Positions 38,210 to 50,081 are shown, counted from the stretch's first letter. The stretch: 64,000 nucleotides of DNA from Trifolium pratense (GCF_020283565.1 NC_060064.1:10468266-10532265), one strand, 5' to 3'. A program made the numbers and translations. The notes: generated by a model from the sequence alone, not told the origin.

Positions 38210-38665
38210 GCAATACCAAAAACACAAAAAATCATATCACTTTAATTTGTATATCTCTTAAGCTAACCCTAAACATAATCATTTTCCCTCTCTTTTTATT
38301 GCAGTTTTATATTAAACAAAAATTTAATTTGTCTACAATGAGAATCAAACTTACATCATTTGTTTACAATAAAATTTTTCAACCACTAGATCATGTGCTT
38401 CAATTATGATTAAAGTTAAAAATCCTAATATGTTAACCTAATATTAAATGCATTTATAATCTCCTCATATCTCTTATATTCTAAGTTTATTCCGATAAGA
38501 TAACCCTAAACCTAATCATTTTCCCTCTCTTTTGATTGCAGTTTTATATTTAAAAAAATTAATTTGTCTATCGTGGAAATCGAATCCGCATCCTTTGCTT
38601 ACAATAAAGTTTTTCAACCACTAGAGCACGTGCTTCAATTGTGATTAAAGTTAAAAATCATAATA

Positions 38666-38894
38666 GACAAAATTACACTGGAGGTCCTTTATCTTATTTT
38701 TTTGTAATACTTTGGTCATTTATCATTTTTTTTAACACTTTGATCCTTTATCTTTTTTTTTACATTTTGGTCCTTTATTATTTTTTATTTGTGACATTTA
38801 GGTCCTTTATTTTTCATAAATAAATAATATAAGGACCAAAGTGTTACAAAAAAAAGGACTAAAGTGTTACAAATAAAAGATAAATGATCAAAAT
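38666..38894. mobile_element. Truncated copy of the foldback MULE family
   Basis: Begins GACAAAATTACACTGGAGG and carries the same GGTCCTTTATC and AAGTGTTACAAA repeats as 2154-2569. The right terminus is lost. Confidence 0.7.
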
Positions 38895-39012
38895 GCATTT
38901 ATAATCTTCTCTTATATATTATAAGCTTATTCCGATACGCGAACCCTAAACCTAATCTTTTTCCCGCTCATTTTTCCCTCTTTTTTTATTGCAGTTTTAA
39001 ATTAAAAAATTA

Positions 39013-39397
39013 CTCCCTCCATTCCTATTTCTTTGTCGTTTTAGAAAAAAAAAAAAATAATTGTTTCAAATTGCATGTATTTTTGATAATTTAAGGTTAT
39101 ATTTTGTCTATCATACCTTCATATAAATTCCAAATATTTAGGAGTAATTGTTCAAACAGTAAAAGATTTAATATATATTTGAAAAACTAAAGTTTTTTTT
39201 GGTACATAACATATTGTTTTTTTTTTGGTACATAATATATTAAATTTATTGGAAAGATAAAGTGTGTGCAAAAAAAATAAAATGAATTTATTGGTGAATT
39301 AAAATAAGGGTATAATAGGAAGATAAGGTGCAAAAATACACTTTCTTAATTTATTGTTTTTTTTTCTAAAACGACAAAGAAAAAGGAACGGATGGAG
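39013..39397. mobile_element. Stowaway-like MITE, 385 bp
   Basis: Left end CTCCCTCCATTCCTATTTC and right end inward CTCCATCCGTTCCTTTTTC. Both continue into TTTGTCGTTTTAGAAA, with TA on each side (39011-39012, 39398-39399). It sits inside the third copy of the triplicated segment. Confidence 0.85.
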
Positions 39398-39549
39398 TAC
39401 TAAATTTGTCTACAGTGGGAATCAAATCTGCATCCTTTGCTTACGATAAAGATTTTTTAAAATACCTTTTAATATTACAATTTTTTTTGTTATTTGTTAC
39501 ATATTAGGCTAATTAGACTCGTGCACCACACGGGTCGAAGTTCTAGTAT

Positions 39550-40250
39550 AGGTAAACAAAGTGTTCAAAATCACTATTACCATCCATGGGTTAGACCAAC
39601 ACATGTCTCTGGTTGAGTATTGTACCATCCTTAGGTACCGCCTCATGATTCTAATATTTCTTAAGGATGAGGTCTTTCCTATTTGCCGTAAAGCGTGTCT
39701 CGACACTTTTGAGGATCATGCAGTTCATTATAGGGAGCTTCCCGGGTTTAAATACAGGCATGACTTGGTCAGAGATGTGTTGTTTGATATTTTTAGGCGT
39801 GCAGGAATCTCTATGAAGAAAGAGGCACCAGTGAACTTCTTGACTGACCCACAAGAAGCGAGATCGACACTTCGTCCAACGGATGTTCTAGTGTTTGGAT
39901 GGGTAGGCGGGAAACATGCTTGTGTAGATTTGACTGGGTTTCCCCACTTGTGGGACTAGGGGTTGGAGATTTTACTATGGGACGGGCAGCTCTCAAAGCT
40001 GCTTCAAGCAAGATGGCTAAACATGATAAAGCATGTTATGACAATCAACACGTTTTTATACCATTGCTTTCGACACTTTTGAATTTCTAACATCAGAGGC
40101 TGTAAACCTTTTGAAAAGAGTTCAAAAGGTCATGCATTGTAATGTCGTGATGCCTAGGTCTGGAGATGTAGTATTTCAAAAATTGGGTTTTGCTATTCAA
40201 AAAAAATTAGCAGCGCAGCTTGTTGTCTGTCTACTTTTTGTTCATGTGTA
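39550..40250 (+). pseudogene. Remnant of a plant repeat-encoded protein ('auxilin-like'/RT-like C-terminal region)
   Basis: The reading includes LVEYCTILRYRLM, PICRKACLDTFEDHAVHY, ELPGFKYRHDLVRDVLFDIF, KKEAPVNFLTDPQEARSTLR and GGKHACVDLTG. It continues after a one-base loss near 39936 as VSPLVGLGVGDFTMGRAAL. After a second one-base loss near 40065 it continues as FDTFEFLTSEAVNLLKRVQK to a stop near 40250. From memory this matches a multicopy legume sequence usually annotated auxilin-like or RNA-directed DNA polymerase-like. The CxxxC...HxxxH/C pattern suggests a zinc-binding end. Two frameshifts make it non-functional. Confidence 0.65.
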
Positions 40251-41235
40251 ATATATATATATATATGTTAAATCACTAGGTTTGATCTAATAATAAGAAA
40301 TTTAGGTACTATGGATAAAATTCTAACTTTGATTATTTACTATATTATAAATCAAAAAAATAAAATTATGCACGGTTAAAACTAACATATTAGGCTCAAG
40401 TGATTAATAAATTATTTTTTTAAAATAAATATTTCGGGAAAGCTTAAGTTTAATTTCTGATAGTAATAATTTTTGGTCAAACTTGGAATATCAAACTGCC
40501 TTCTCTGGAAGGTTAAAAATAGAAATTAAAAATTATATGGAGTTCAATCGGATGTTGTTATTTAAATATTTGTGAAGAAAATTTAGAAAATTATACTGTT
40601 ACATATTTTAATAATGAAAATATCTTCTAAAAGCGTGTGCTTAAAATAATTTTATATTGTTAGTGAATAAGAGTACAAATAAATCTCTTTTATTAATTTT
40701 TTTTCATATACAATATAGAATGAAAAACACACTTATATTTTAAATTCCTACAATAAGAATTTTTAATAAAATCTTACTATATTAAATTCTTTAATTGGTG
40801 CCTTTGCGACGTTTGTTAGCATTTTTATTTATTTTTTGTTGTCACTGTTATGTCAAAGTGGATATTCATCCAAGAAGTTCAACTTCGAGTAATTGGAAGA
40901 AAAAAGAGGTAGAATGTTATAATAAATATAGAGAGTTATATTGAGTTTTGTTGATCACGACAACTCTATTCTTATAAGTTTAGAGTTAGGATAATTGTGA
41001 AGATGAAATATGATGTAAAGATGCATAGTAATATAGTATATAACCGAGAGCAATCACCATTCACCACTTTACTCTTTAATTTTGCAAAGTTGAGTTTTAA
41101 GATCATTAAATATAATTTTACGCCATCACTTATCTAATATTATAAGACATATATAGCAATCTGATAATACAAATTTAAAAAAGTTTTGATACTATCTTAT
41201 ATTAAGTTCAATTCAACTTTATAAAATCAAATTAT
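40251..41235. other. Intergenic DNA
   Basis: AT-rich; nothing recognised. Confidence 0.45.
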
Positions 41236-41817
41236 TGTTGTGGCAAGTGTGAGTGGTTAAGTCTCACATTGCTTAGAAAAGTGGATGTTAAACACTTTAT
41301 AAGTGAGATGACCCATAAACCTAACACCTTAAGGTTTTGGGTTAAAGTGCTGTGTCCAACTCACTTGTAGAGTTGTTCTTGAGCCCAATGTGGATGATCC
41401 CCCTGGCTGCCCCCTCTTGATGACCCGACAGTGGTATCAAAGTCGATGGTTCGACGAAGGGTTGAACTGGCTCCTTGTATCGAAAGTCTTCCTGACAGGT
41501 GGTCAGGCGGCGAGTCCCGTTGAGCAGTGTGGCTAACGGCGGTACAAGTGTAGGATGAAGAAAGCTTCCGCTTGAGGGAGAGCATATCCTAGAGTGGATG
41601 GACTCACACTTGAGGGAGAGATTGTTGTGGCAAGTGTGAGTGGTTAAGTCTCACATTGCTTAGAAAAGCGGAGGTTGAACACTTTATAAATGAGATGACC
41701 CATAAATCTAACATCTAAAGGTTTTGGGTTAAAGTGTGGTGTCCAATTCACTTGTAGAGTTGTTCTTGAGCTCAATGTGGATGATCCCCCAGGCTTCCCC
41801 CTTTTGATGACCCGACA
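41236..41817 (+). mobile_element. Complete TRIM retrotransposon, 582 bp
   Basis: Two direct repeats of exactly 195 bp (41236-41430 and 41623-41817) begin TGTTGTGGCAAGTGTGAG and end GATGACCCGACA. One base after the first LTR is TGGTATCAAAGTC, an initiator-tRNA primer site. Directly before the second LTR is the purine-rich ACTTGAGGGAGAG, a polypurine tract. The internal region is only 192 bp and has no gene. Flanks are ATTAT and CTTAT (4 of 5 match). These are the marks of a terminal-repeat retrotransposon in miniature, mobilised by enzymes from other elements. Confidence 0.92.
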
Positions 41818-42153
41818 CTTATAAAGTAATGATAGGAATCGCTCAAATTCATTTTATAAAATCAACCTAATTTTACGCCGAGAATGGATTCTCTCCATTA
41901 CATGAGGGGAATAGTAAAATCTTAGCCATTGATTTGTGAGAAGAGAGAAAAGAAAAAGCGCAAAAATATGAATTAAAAGGTAGAGATCGAGAAAATTGAG
42001 GAAAACAAAATTGAGAGAATCCATTCTTTTTTACGCCATCTCTTATCTAATATAATACATATATTGTAACTTGATAGTACAAATTTTAAAAAGTCATGAA
42101 ACTATTTTATATTAGCTCGAATTCAACTCTACAAAATTAACTTATAAAACAAT

Positions 42154-42280
42154 GAAATTCACTTGGGTTGGTGCATTAGTATTGACTTGGGACCTAGGAG
42201 TGTGCTTCTCTTGAGGTCTGAAGTTCGATTCTCTCTGGCGGTAATTTGAGTGGGCTAATTTAGTTTCTTCAAAAAAAAAA
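42154..42280 (+). mobile_element. SINE with perfect 15-bp target-site duplication
   Basis: AACTTATAAAACAAT occurs at 42139-42153 and 42281-42295. The body has a B-box-like AGTTCGATTCTC and ends TTTCTTC plus a 10-A tail. Confidence 0.88.
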
Positions 42281-42295
42281 AACTTATAAAACAAT

Positions 42296-43074
42296 TATTG
42301 TGATCGCCCACCTTATAAGCCAAGAATTATAAGCAAAGAGATTAGACATGTAGATGTACGTATGGACCAAATACTTGTGATGATCCAATCCAAGTCCAAG
42401 ATCAAATTAACCAAGTACTATGTGCAATAAAGAGACCCAATCATTCATCGTATCTACACTATTAAATGATGTATAGCCAAGAAATATTAAATCCAGCTGT
42501 TGGTGGGGTGTAAAAATCAAGTCTAATGTGTCAGCTCAGCTATATTGTTGTTAATAATGCAATGCACCACTCACTGATCTCTCAGATACGCACGCATATT
42601 CATTTCTCATCTCTTCAATATATCAAATCATAATCCACCATATCACGTGCTAATGCTATCTATGGAATAAGTAAGAACCACATATATATTTGGTTTACAA
42701 CCCAAACAAATCAACACCCCCAAAAACAAAACATATTATTTGGCTTACTAGCTTACTTGCTATTCTTGATTTATTTTTATTATAAATAGAAATGGAGCAA
42801 GATGATATAGAAAACGCCATGAATGAACAACTAATAATTTTTTTTTTTTTATTGATCCTGAATTCATGATTTGGTTGGGACATAAGGATCTCTGTATTAA
42901 ATGTTATATTAGTTCTGACCTTCATCATCCCAAAATTCAATCCCCCTAAATTTTGTAATTTTGATAATAATTGGTAAATAAATTTGTACGGTGTTAATTA
43001 TTAACAATTCCAGTCCTTGTCTTGATTACAAGATGTAGTTTGCCAGTAATAGAAAAAGAAAAGAAAGACCACTA
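42296..43074. other. Intergenic DNA
   Basis: No gene recognised. Confidence 0.45.
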
Positions 43075-43240
43075 ATGAATTGGTCTTGTAAGTGTAAGTG
43101 GTAAGGATTTGATCCCTTAATTATGTGGTCAAGGTTCGATTCCTGACTTATGTGTATGAAGAAAATTCGGTTGAAATGAGAGAATCCACCTTTTGTATCC
43201 CACAGATTTTCCGACAAAAATTAGTCATCACTAACTGCGG
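43075..43240 (+). mobile_element. Probable tRNA-derived SINE
   Basis: GTAAGTGGTAAGGATTTGATC followed ~25 bases later by a perfect B box GGTTCGATTCC. No clear duplication at the ends. Confidence 0.55.
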
Positions 43241-43335
43241 TAAAAACTTCGTACCAATATCATAGTAACACAAAAAAATGAAACATAGTTTACCTAAAAA
43301 TTTATGTGTGAAAATTAGGTGTCTTATTCTTTTTT

Positions 43336-44205
43336 TAGTTTTAGGGGACCAATATATTTTAGTGCAAAAATTTAAAGGATTCAATTATCTATCACTTGTA
43401 ATGCATGTTCTTGGTTGTCGTATCTTTTCTACTACAAGTTTACAATTGTTGGTTGTGCCTTTTTCAATATAACAAATGAATAAAGTAAGATGGTCCCGTG
43501 AATTAAGAGAGAAGTTTGAGTCAATTTAGCGAGAAGTTAGAGAGAGAATGACGTTGTAGAAATAAAATGTTGGAAGTGGGTATATACAGAGAAGAAGAGG
43601 AGAGAGTCGTTGGGTACTGGAGATACTTATTGGTGGTTTAATTCTTCCGATAAGTGATTACCTGGTTTGAGTGAATTAGTTTTAGGGGACCAAATATATT
43701 TTAGTGTGAAAATCGAACTCAAAACTAAATGATTAAAAAATTCAATTATTTACCACTTGTGTCACATGTTCTTCGTTGCCATATTTTTTCTACTACAAAT
43801 TTACAATTGTTGGTTGTGCCTTTTTTAATATAACAATTGAATAAAATATTTTTAAGTTAGTCCCGTGAATTTAGAGAGAAGTTTGAGAGAGGTTAAAGAG
43901 AGAGTGATGTTATAGAAACGAAATGGGGGAAGTGGTATATCCAGAGAAAAGAGTTGTTGGGTTCTGAGGATACTTATTGGTGGTTTAGTTATCGCCGATA
44001 AGTGATTGTCCGGTTTGGTGTGGTTTGATCCGCCAATAAATTCACCAAATCGGGCAATCACTTATCGGCACGAATTAAACCACTAATAAGTATACGCAGA
44101 ACCCAACGACTCTTTTCACTTCTTCTCTTTATATACCACTTCCTCCATTTCATTTTTACAACATCATTCTCTCTCTAAATTCACTCCAACTTTTCTCTAA
44201 ACTGC
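43336..44205. repeat. 341-bp tandem duplication ending in a long hairpin
   Basis: A unit starting TAGTTTTAGGGGACC occurs at 43336-43676 and 43677-44020. The second half of unit 2 (about 43868-44020) is then repeated in inverted orientation at about 44043-44205, with a 22-bp spacer. Landmarks on both arms are GAAGTGGTATAT, GTTGGGTTCTG, ATACTTATT and GCCGATAAGTGATTG. No ORF of interest. The transcript would fold into a ~150-bp stem. Confidence 0.85.
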
Positions 44206-44803
44206 TCTCTAACCTCTATCAAACTTCCTCTAAATTCACTCCAACTTTCCTCTAAACTCTCAAAAAAAAATTCTAATTTCACTCCAACTTCTCTTAAAAC
44301 TTTATCATTTCTCCATCACCATTTCACTTTATTAGAATATTCATACAAAGATAAAAATACAATGAACATAAAAATACAATGAACACGAAGATAGAAAACT
44401 TCTAAAGCATCCTCAAACTAGACCGAGAACCACCAATCACCAAAACACATCAAACGGTTAAAAAAAGAGAAAAAACAAGAAAACAAAAAAAGAAGACAAA
44501 AAACAAGCTCATATCCCACCAAGACCACCATCAAACCCCAATATAAACATAATATATCTGGTTCATATAAAAAACACAAAATCTATTTGACAATGATAAT
44601 TAAAGTTAGATTTTTTTTTGGTAAGTTTTTTGACAGTTTTTGGTAAGTTTTTTTTTAAAGTTATAAAAATAGTTTTTTTTTAAAGTTATAAAAACAGTTT
44701 TTTTTTTTTTTTAGGTACATTAATAAATGCATGTTTATAAAAATGTAACCTAAATCTAGTATATCAATTTTAAAGATAAACTGCTCTTTAATTAATAGGA
44801 GAA
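44206..44803. other. Intergenic DNA
   Basis: AT-rich, with repeated TTTTTTTTGGTAAGTTTTTT and AAAGTTATAAAAA motifs; no gene. Confidence 0.4.
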
Positions 44804-44980
44804 TGTTAACTTGTGCCCTTAAGGGCACATGTTAAGAAGATAAATGTGGAAAAAATTTATTGAACTTGTGGTGTATTCAATTATCTAAACATTAAATTCT
44901 TTGTATCATTAAATGCTATATTTCTATTTTTAGGTAGCTTAACATGTGCCCTTAGGGCACAAGTTAACATGACCCTAATT
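44804..44980. mobile_element. Small MITE with palindromic ends
   Basis: The ends read inward ATGTTAACTTGTGCCC and are themselves near-palindromic (GTGCCCTTAAGGGCAC left, GTGCCCTTAGGGCAC right). A degenerate relative occurs at ~49590-49785. Target duplication not clear. Confidence 0.6.
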
Positions 44981-45229
44981 AATAATATATGCACCACCAT
45001 AAATGCTAAAACGCAAACAAAAAATAAAAAAACAATGAACATGAAAACAAATCGATCGGGAAAAAAACCTCTCTCGATCCTTCTATGCGTTTCCAAGTTT
45101 CTATTCAACCTTCTGCTTCCCTGTTGATCCTTCTATGATTATTGATTTTGCAGCTTCACATTTCTAGGTTTCTATTCAACCTTCTCCTTCCATGTTGATT
45201 TTTCACTTTGTTTAATTTCATGTTCAATT

Positions 45230-45554
45230 AGGATTTCAATCCTTCTATGCGTATTAATTATTATAGCATTGATCCTAATATGTTGATTGTCTAAGTTTTT
45301 GTTGAATTAAGTTTGTGATTATGGATATGAAATTTTATTTAATTTTGATTTGTGTCTTTTGCCGATAATACTACTCCTATTTTCTTCATCTCTCAAAATA
45401 TATAATGCTAAAATTAAACCAATACACAACACAAATCAAAATTAAATAAAATTTCATATTCATAATCACAAACTTAATTCAACAAAAACTTAGACAATGA
45501 ACATATTATGATCAATGCTATAATAATTAATATGCATAGAAGGATTGAAATCCT
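45230..45554. repeat. Near-perfect 126-bp inverted repeat (hairpin)
   Basis: Arms 45230-45355 and 45429-45554 are inverse copies with only a handful of mismatches, separated by 73 bp. The outer ends read AGGATTTCAATCCTTC inward. No ORF. High arm identity suggests recent origin or constraint. Confidence 0.9.
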
Positions 45555-46625
45555 AAATTTGAAATTTGTCCTTTTTACTTTCTGGCGGTGTATTTCTGCA
45601 GTGGATTCGTTTTGGACTACTTTGTGGCGGATTACTCCATCAATAAATTTATTGGCGTGTTATTTATTGGCAAATTTAGGGGGCAAATTGGATTAAGATT
45701 TTAAAAGATTTTAAAAGACTTTTTTATGATAAAAAAATCTTGTGGTATTCAATCAAGACTTTTACAAAAGTCAGATAAATCTTGTGGTATTCAATTAAGA
45801 TAATCAAGATTTTTTTTTCAGGACAATAAAATCTGTTGGTATTCAATTGAGATTTCTTGTCACTTTTAAAATGTCAACCGGTATTCAAAAGTCTAGCGAT
45901 TTTGATTGATTTTTGTGTTGAATGGATTTTGAAAGACTTTTAGTTAAAAATACACATAAAATACTTATCCAACAATCCCACTCAAACTCTTTAGGATATG
46001 CAACGGCAACACGATCCACATAGTGTATGTTTGGTTTCGCGTCTACGCACCCCAAACGCACGTTTCGACCCGTGAACACGATTCTTCTCTTTTGCAAGCA
46101 TGTTTGGTTTTCTTTGGTAAAATTGATTCTACCTTGTAAAATCGATTCTAGCAGAAGCAAGAAATCCTAGCTTTTGCGTGACCCAAAATCAATTCTTCAC
46201 TGGTTGTTTACTTTACAGCTTTATTATTCATTTTATTCCTTCTTTGCCCTTGACCACTATCATCAATTACTGTTACAAGAACTCATTAATCAACATTGTA
46301 CTACCCAGATCCACCACTCTCACTCGTTGCATGTTGTTTTTTGCTTCTAAAATCCACAACAACACATATCTGTCTCCCCAATACTACAGAAAAGTTGATG
46401 ATGGGGTTTATGTGTTGAGAGAAAAGGGGGAAGAATAGGTGTTTGATAAGAGAGAGATGGAGGAAGGAGAAAGGAGATTGAAGAAATAGTGGAAAATGAT
46501 ATTCAACTGTTTTTTTTTTTTTTTAAGGAAAAAGGATATTGAACTGTTGTTGTTGAAGTTTCTGGAGAATTGTGGAAATTTCATCATTCATTTGTTATTT
46601 TTACTATTGTTTTTTTTATTTTTAA
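45555..46625. other. Intergenic DNA with MITE-like pieces
   Basis: About 45690-45880 has three copies of CTTGTGGTATTCAAT or similar with AAGATTTT, the pattern of a MITE family also at ~53580-53810. About 46022 (GTGTATGTTTGGTTTCGC) pairs with the inverse at ~48290 (GCCAAACCAAACGCAC), possibly the ends of one element now holding Helitrons. No gene. Confidence 0.4.
46498..46548 (-). repeat. T-run stub flanked by 14-bp direct repeats
   Basis: GATATTCAACTGTT (46498-46511) and GATATTGAACTGTT (46535-46548) flank a T-run followed by AAGGAAAAAG (23 bp). Confidence 0.6.
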
Positions 46626-47196
46626 CTAGTCCCACACCCGTGCGATGCACGGATATTATGTGGTAGTTTATATTGTAATGTTGAAAAATCATTCGTATAA
46701 ATTGAAACAATAAGTATTATGAAAATTATAATAATAACATCAACAACAACAGAATAATAATAATAAAAAAGTGATGTAAATATAAGATAGATATTAAAGA
46801 TGTGTTTATACATTTCGAAAAGATTACAATGGATCCTATTGCATCTACCAAAATAAGTTGGTAATCCATAAATTGTCATGTCGCTATGAAAACGGTTTGT
46901 GGTCATACTCATACACCGTGCATTTGATTATTAATTGGACACTATAATTCAATATATAGTATAAAAGATTAATTAGTGCGTATAATTTAGTAAAACCTAT
47001 TATTATTAGTTGAGTGAGTGTATAATGAAAAGTCATAGGTATATAAATGTAGACATATGAAAAAATGTATAGAGATGACAATGATGTAAGTAGAAGTGAT
47101 GTGGCATTATTGAGTGGTTTAATTGGATATAAGTGACTGACGTGGATTAAGGTTAGATTAGTGGTTGCACAACTATCTAGGAATTATATATATAGA
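46626..47196 (-). mobile_element. Non-autonomous Helitron
   Basis: Read on the minus strand, the 3' end is hairpin CCGTGCATCGCACGG, then GTGTGGGACTAG, followed by T. The 5' end is TCTATATATATAATTCC preceded by A. Insertion between A and T, a CTAG end and a hairpin ~12 bases inside it are diagnostic of Helitrons. Confidence 0.8.
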
Positions 47197-47739
47197 TACA
47201 TTTAAAAAACTTATTTATACATCACATTTGAAGTTACTTTGGTATCTTCTTCATTAACATTGATTAGCAATATCTTTAACTCATTCTTCAAAATAACTAT
47301 GGAAATGATAACATATAATTGACCATGGAAAACAATCGATGTTGAAACATAAGTTTTTATTTATATTATAAATCTCATTGGAGGATTCTGAGTTGGATAA
47401 ACTACTTCATTATCTCTTACCAAAAAACTACTGTATTATCGAATATGACATTTATATTAATTTGAAACTTATTGGAGCAAAGATAAACCAACTTAACTCA
47501 TACTCAAATATCGAATATGATAAAAATCATACAGAGCATAACAACCATTAGTAAAATTTATTTTATCTATTTTTTTTTACTAACATTAGAAAGTAGTCCT
47601 GACAATCGATCAACTCCTTATATTTATAAAGATTGGACAAAAGATTATCAGCAAAAACATTAACTTTTTTGAAAAAAAGACAAGAAAATACACAAAATAA
47701 TAAAATGAAAAAAAAAATTTAAAATGAATAATAACCCAA

Positions 47740-47772
<33 letters not shown>

Positions 47773-47898
47773 TACAATTAGTACCCCACATTAAATAGAT
47801 GTAAGTGGATGATGTGGCTAAATGAAAAGTTTTCATTGTTTTGTGGATTAGGGTTTAGATAGGCAATTTCACAACTATCTAGAATTTATATATATAGA
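47197..47898 (-). mobile_element. Second Helitron piece, 5' end plus helicase remnant
   Basis: The minus-strand 5' end at 47898 (TCTATATATATAAATTC then TAGATAGTTGTG) resembles the 5' end at 47196. No separate 3' hairpin is seen between them. Either the two pieces are one Helitron (46626-47898) with a repeated terminus, or an insertion took over the 3' end. Confidence 0.6.
47212..47352 (-). pseudogene. Helitron helicase C-terminal remnant
   Basis: The minus strand reads VSTSIVFHGQLYVIISIVIL, then LKILLINVNEEDTKVTSN and VMYK, stop. It matches the end of Pif1-like Helitron helicases (FSHGQLYVAISRV, LKILI, TKNVVYKE). The Arg of AISRV, part of helicase motif VI, is lost. Confidence 0.75.
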
Positions 47899-48480
47899 TG
47901 ATGGGTTGTTCTTGGAGTGGTTTTTGTTTGCAATTTTTTCTTTGACCGAAAAACAATTATTTACAAACAATTTTTTTACTATTAATTTTTATTATTAATG
48001 TTGGGTTGGGGTGAGTTAGCCATCAATTTTATGAGAAAAGTATGTTTCGACCAAAAAAAGAGAGAAAAATATGTGATGTCTTATATATGTTATTTAAAGT
48101 CCAATTTGGTAATTAACCATCTAAAAGCAATTTTAATTCAAATGATTCAAATAACATTAAATATTGAGAATCACTTTTACATTAATGTATCCAAACATAA
48201 ACCAATTCAGTTAAACTTACTTTTAATCAATATCAATTCTATCAAACTCAATTCTTTCAAACTCAATTCTAGTCGCCGCCAAACCAAACGCACATATAGA
48301 ATATGATGGTTTTCATTTGAAACACATATAGGATATGAATTCATATGCATTATTCATATTTAAAACGGCAATATTTTATCGTGTATATACACATAAAATA
48401 TTGATTCATATGCAATAGCAACACGATTCTTAAATGACAATTTTTTACAAAACGATTCATTGTAATTCTTTGTATATGTA
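47899..48480. other. Intergenic DNA
   Basis: No gene recognised. It may be the right part of the element whose left end is near 46022. Confidence 0.4.
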
Positions 48481-49824
48481 CTAGTGGTCAAACGGGTACT
48501 TTCGTGCCCGTTTGTATGGTCCATATTTTTTATTTTGCTAACGCATATATAAACCGTAAACAATGATTTTACTAAAAAATTGATTTTTATTCAATTTAAT
48601 TTTTGCGTACTTTTAGTTATCATTTAAATAAAAAATGTATTTTATGTGCATTGATCGACATAATAGGTAAAGAAACACCTTGATGGATCTAGAAGTACTC
48701 TCTTTGTCTAAAAATGGTTGAGAAAGGCTAAGAGAACGCATCAGTACACCACTTCCTGAAACCGTTCTCATAGCCTATGGCAACGTTTTTTTTTTTGCAT
48801 TTTTTTTATACTGATGAGGGTGCATTACACAATGACTTTTAGGTGTTGCTATAGAATGAAAATGTTGTAATGAAAGAAAAATAATTTAATAATAAATTTT
48901 ACTATATTTAAAAATGACTTCATGCAATTTTTTTTATTTAAAGAAGGAGTACACAGTAAACGTTGTTGATAGCATAAACTATATATGGTTTTAAATTGTG
49001 GTCTGCATTTACAATTGCGGTGTGATCTTCAATTATGTGTATGACAACATCGTACCGCATCAGGAAGTCTGTCATTCAAGCCATATGAACTCCCAAATAT
49101 TCTCTTCTATTCCACGTTTCTTCAAACAATGAAACACTTTATCCTTTCCTATATTCTTAAAAATTGTAAGCATATTACCTATAATGAAAACTGAAAAACT
49201 AAAAAGAAAAAAGATCATAGTTTGGCCATCCTTTTTATACTCCCCTTGTTGTATTTGTTCTTGACTTTTGGCTTCAATGAAGACCTTAAACAAAGCCACC
49301 AGAAAAGAAAAAAAAAATTATATTCTTAATTTATGAACCAATCTTGAAAAAACATAAAAAAATATAAATACAGAAGAAAAATAAAAGTAGCAAAGTACAC
49401 AAAAAGCAAAACACTATTTCTAAACTTTTTTTTTAATGTGTTATTTTTACAATTTTATGTTTATATTGTAGTATTTTCTTTGTCAAGTTTAGTCTGGAAC
49501 TCTTATTTATCATGATGACCACATTAACTTTCACTACGTGATGATATCATGTTCCTTTGGAACTGCATATAATATTTAATATTGGTTAAATTTAATATGT
49601 GCTCTTAATACACTTGTTAATGTACTATAGATAGATAGTAATTTTATATTAAAAATGTGTATTTTATCCCATTAGAAGTCAAAAATTATTTTGTTCAAGA
49701 TATAATTACTATTGAAAATTACTACTATAAAAAAAATTACTATTTAAAATAACCTAAGGGCACATGTTAATATGACCCTTTAAGATTTTAGGAAAAATAG
49801 TAGAATAATCAAAGTTGAAATTTT

Positions 49825-49870
49825 AAAATTAATAGATACATTATTGCTTAAAAAAAATTAATAGATACAT
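49825..49870 (+). repeat. A-tail stub flanked by 17-bp direct repeats
   Basis: AAAATTAATAGATACAT at 49825-49841 and 49854-49870 flank TATTGCTTAAAA (12 bp). Lies inside the outer Helitron. Confidence 0.7.
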
Positions 49871-50081
49871 GAAGTTTCAAATAAAATTGTATTTGTACAT
49901 TGACCATTGGCAATCATTACAACCGATTTGCATTCCTCTTAGTAGTACATGTGTAGCCTTCAACATTTAGGGTTGCCTTTCACATATCTTCAAGAGGACA
50001 TGAATGAAAAAATTCAAACACAATTGATTTCATTTAAAAAACAATTGAACAAATTAGTATGATAATTAAAATACCGTAATA

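Larger units (their letters stand above)
38210..39480. repeat. Triplicated segment interrupted by two MITEs
   Basis: Three copies of a unit containing AACCCTAAAC, TTTTCCCTCTC, TTGCAGTTTTA and AATTTGTCTA begin near 38265, 38500 and 38940. The ~240-bp unit includes CATCxTTTGxTTACAATAAA and ATTTTTCAACCACTAGA. Between copies two and three lies a foldback element, and copy three is split by a Stowaway MITE. It is non-coding; the function is unknown. Confidence 0.75.

Noticed and set aside
39190..39245. Another T-run stub (GGTACATAACATATT repeated)
   Set aside because: Both copies include the T-run and differ internally, inside a low-complexity MITE; simple duplication is as likely.
44804..44980. 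Claiming an 8- or 9-bp target duplication for the palindromic MITE
   Set aside because: The TAATTAAT-like flanks are offset and low-complexity, so they do not prove a duplication.
48032..48075. Possible A-tail stub (GAGAAAAGTATG / GAGAAAAATATG)
   Set aside because: The repeats are imperfect and purine-rich, too weak to count.
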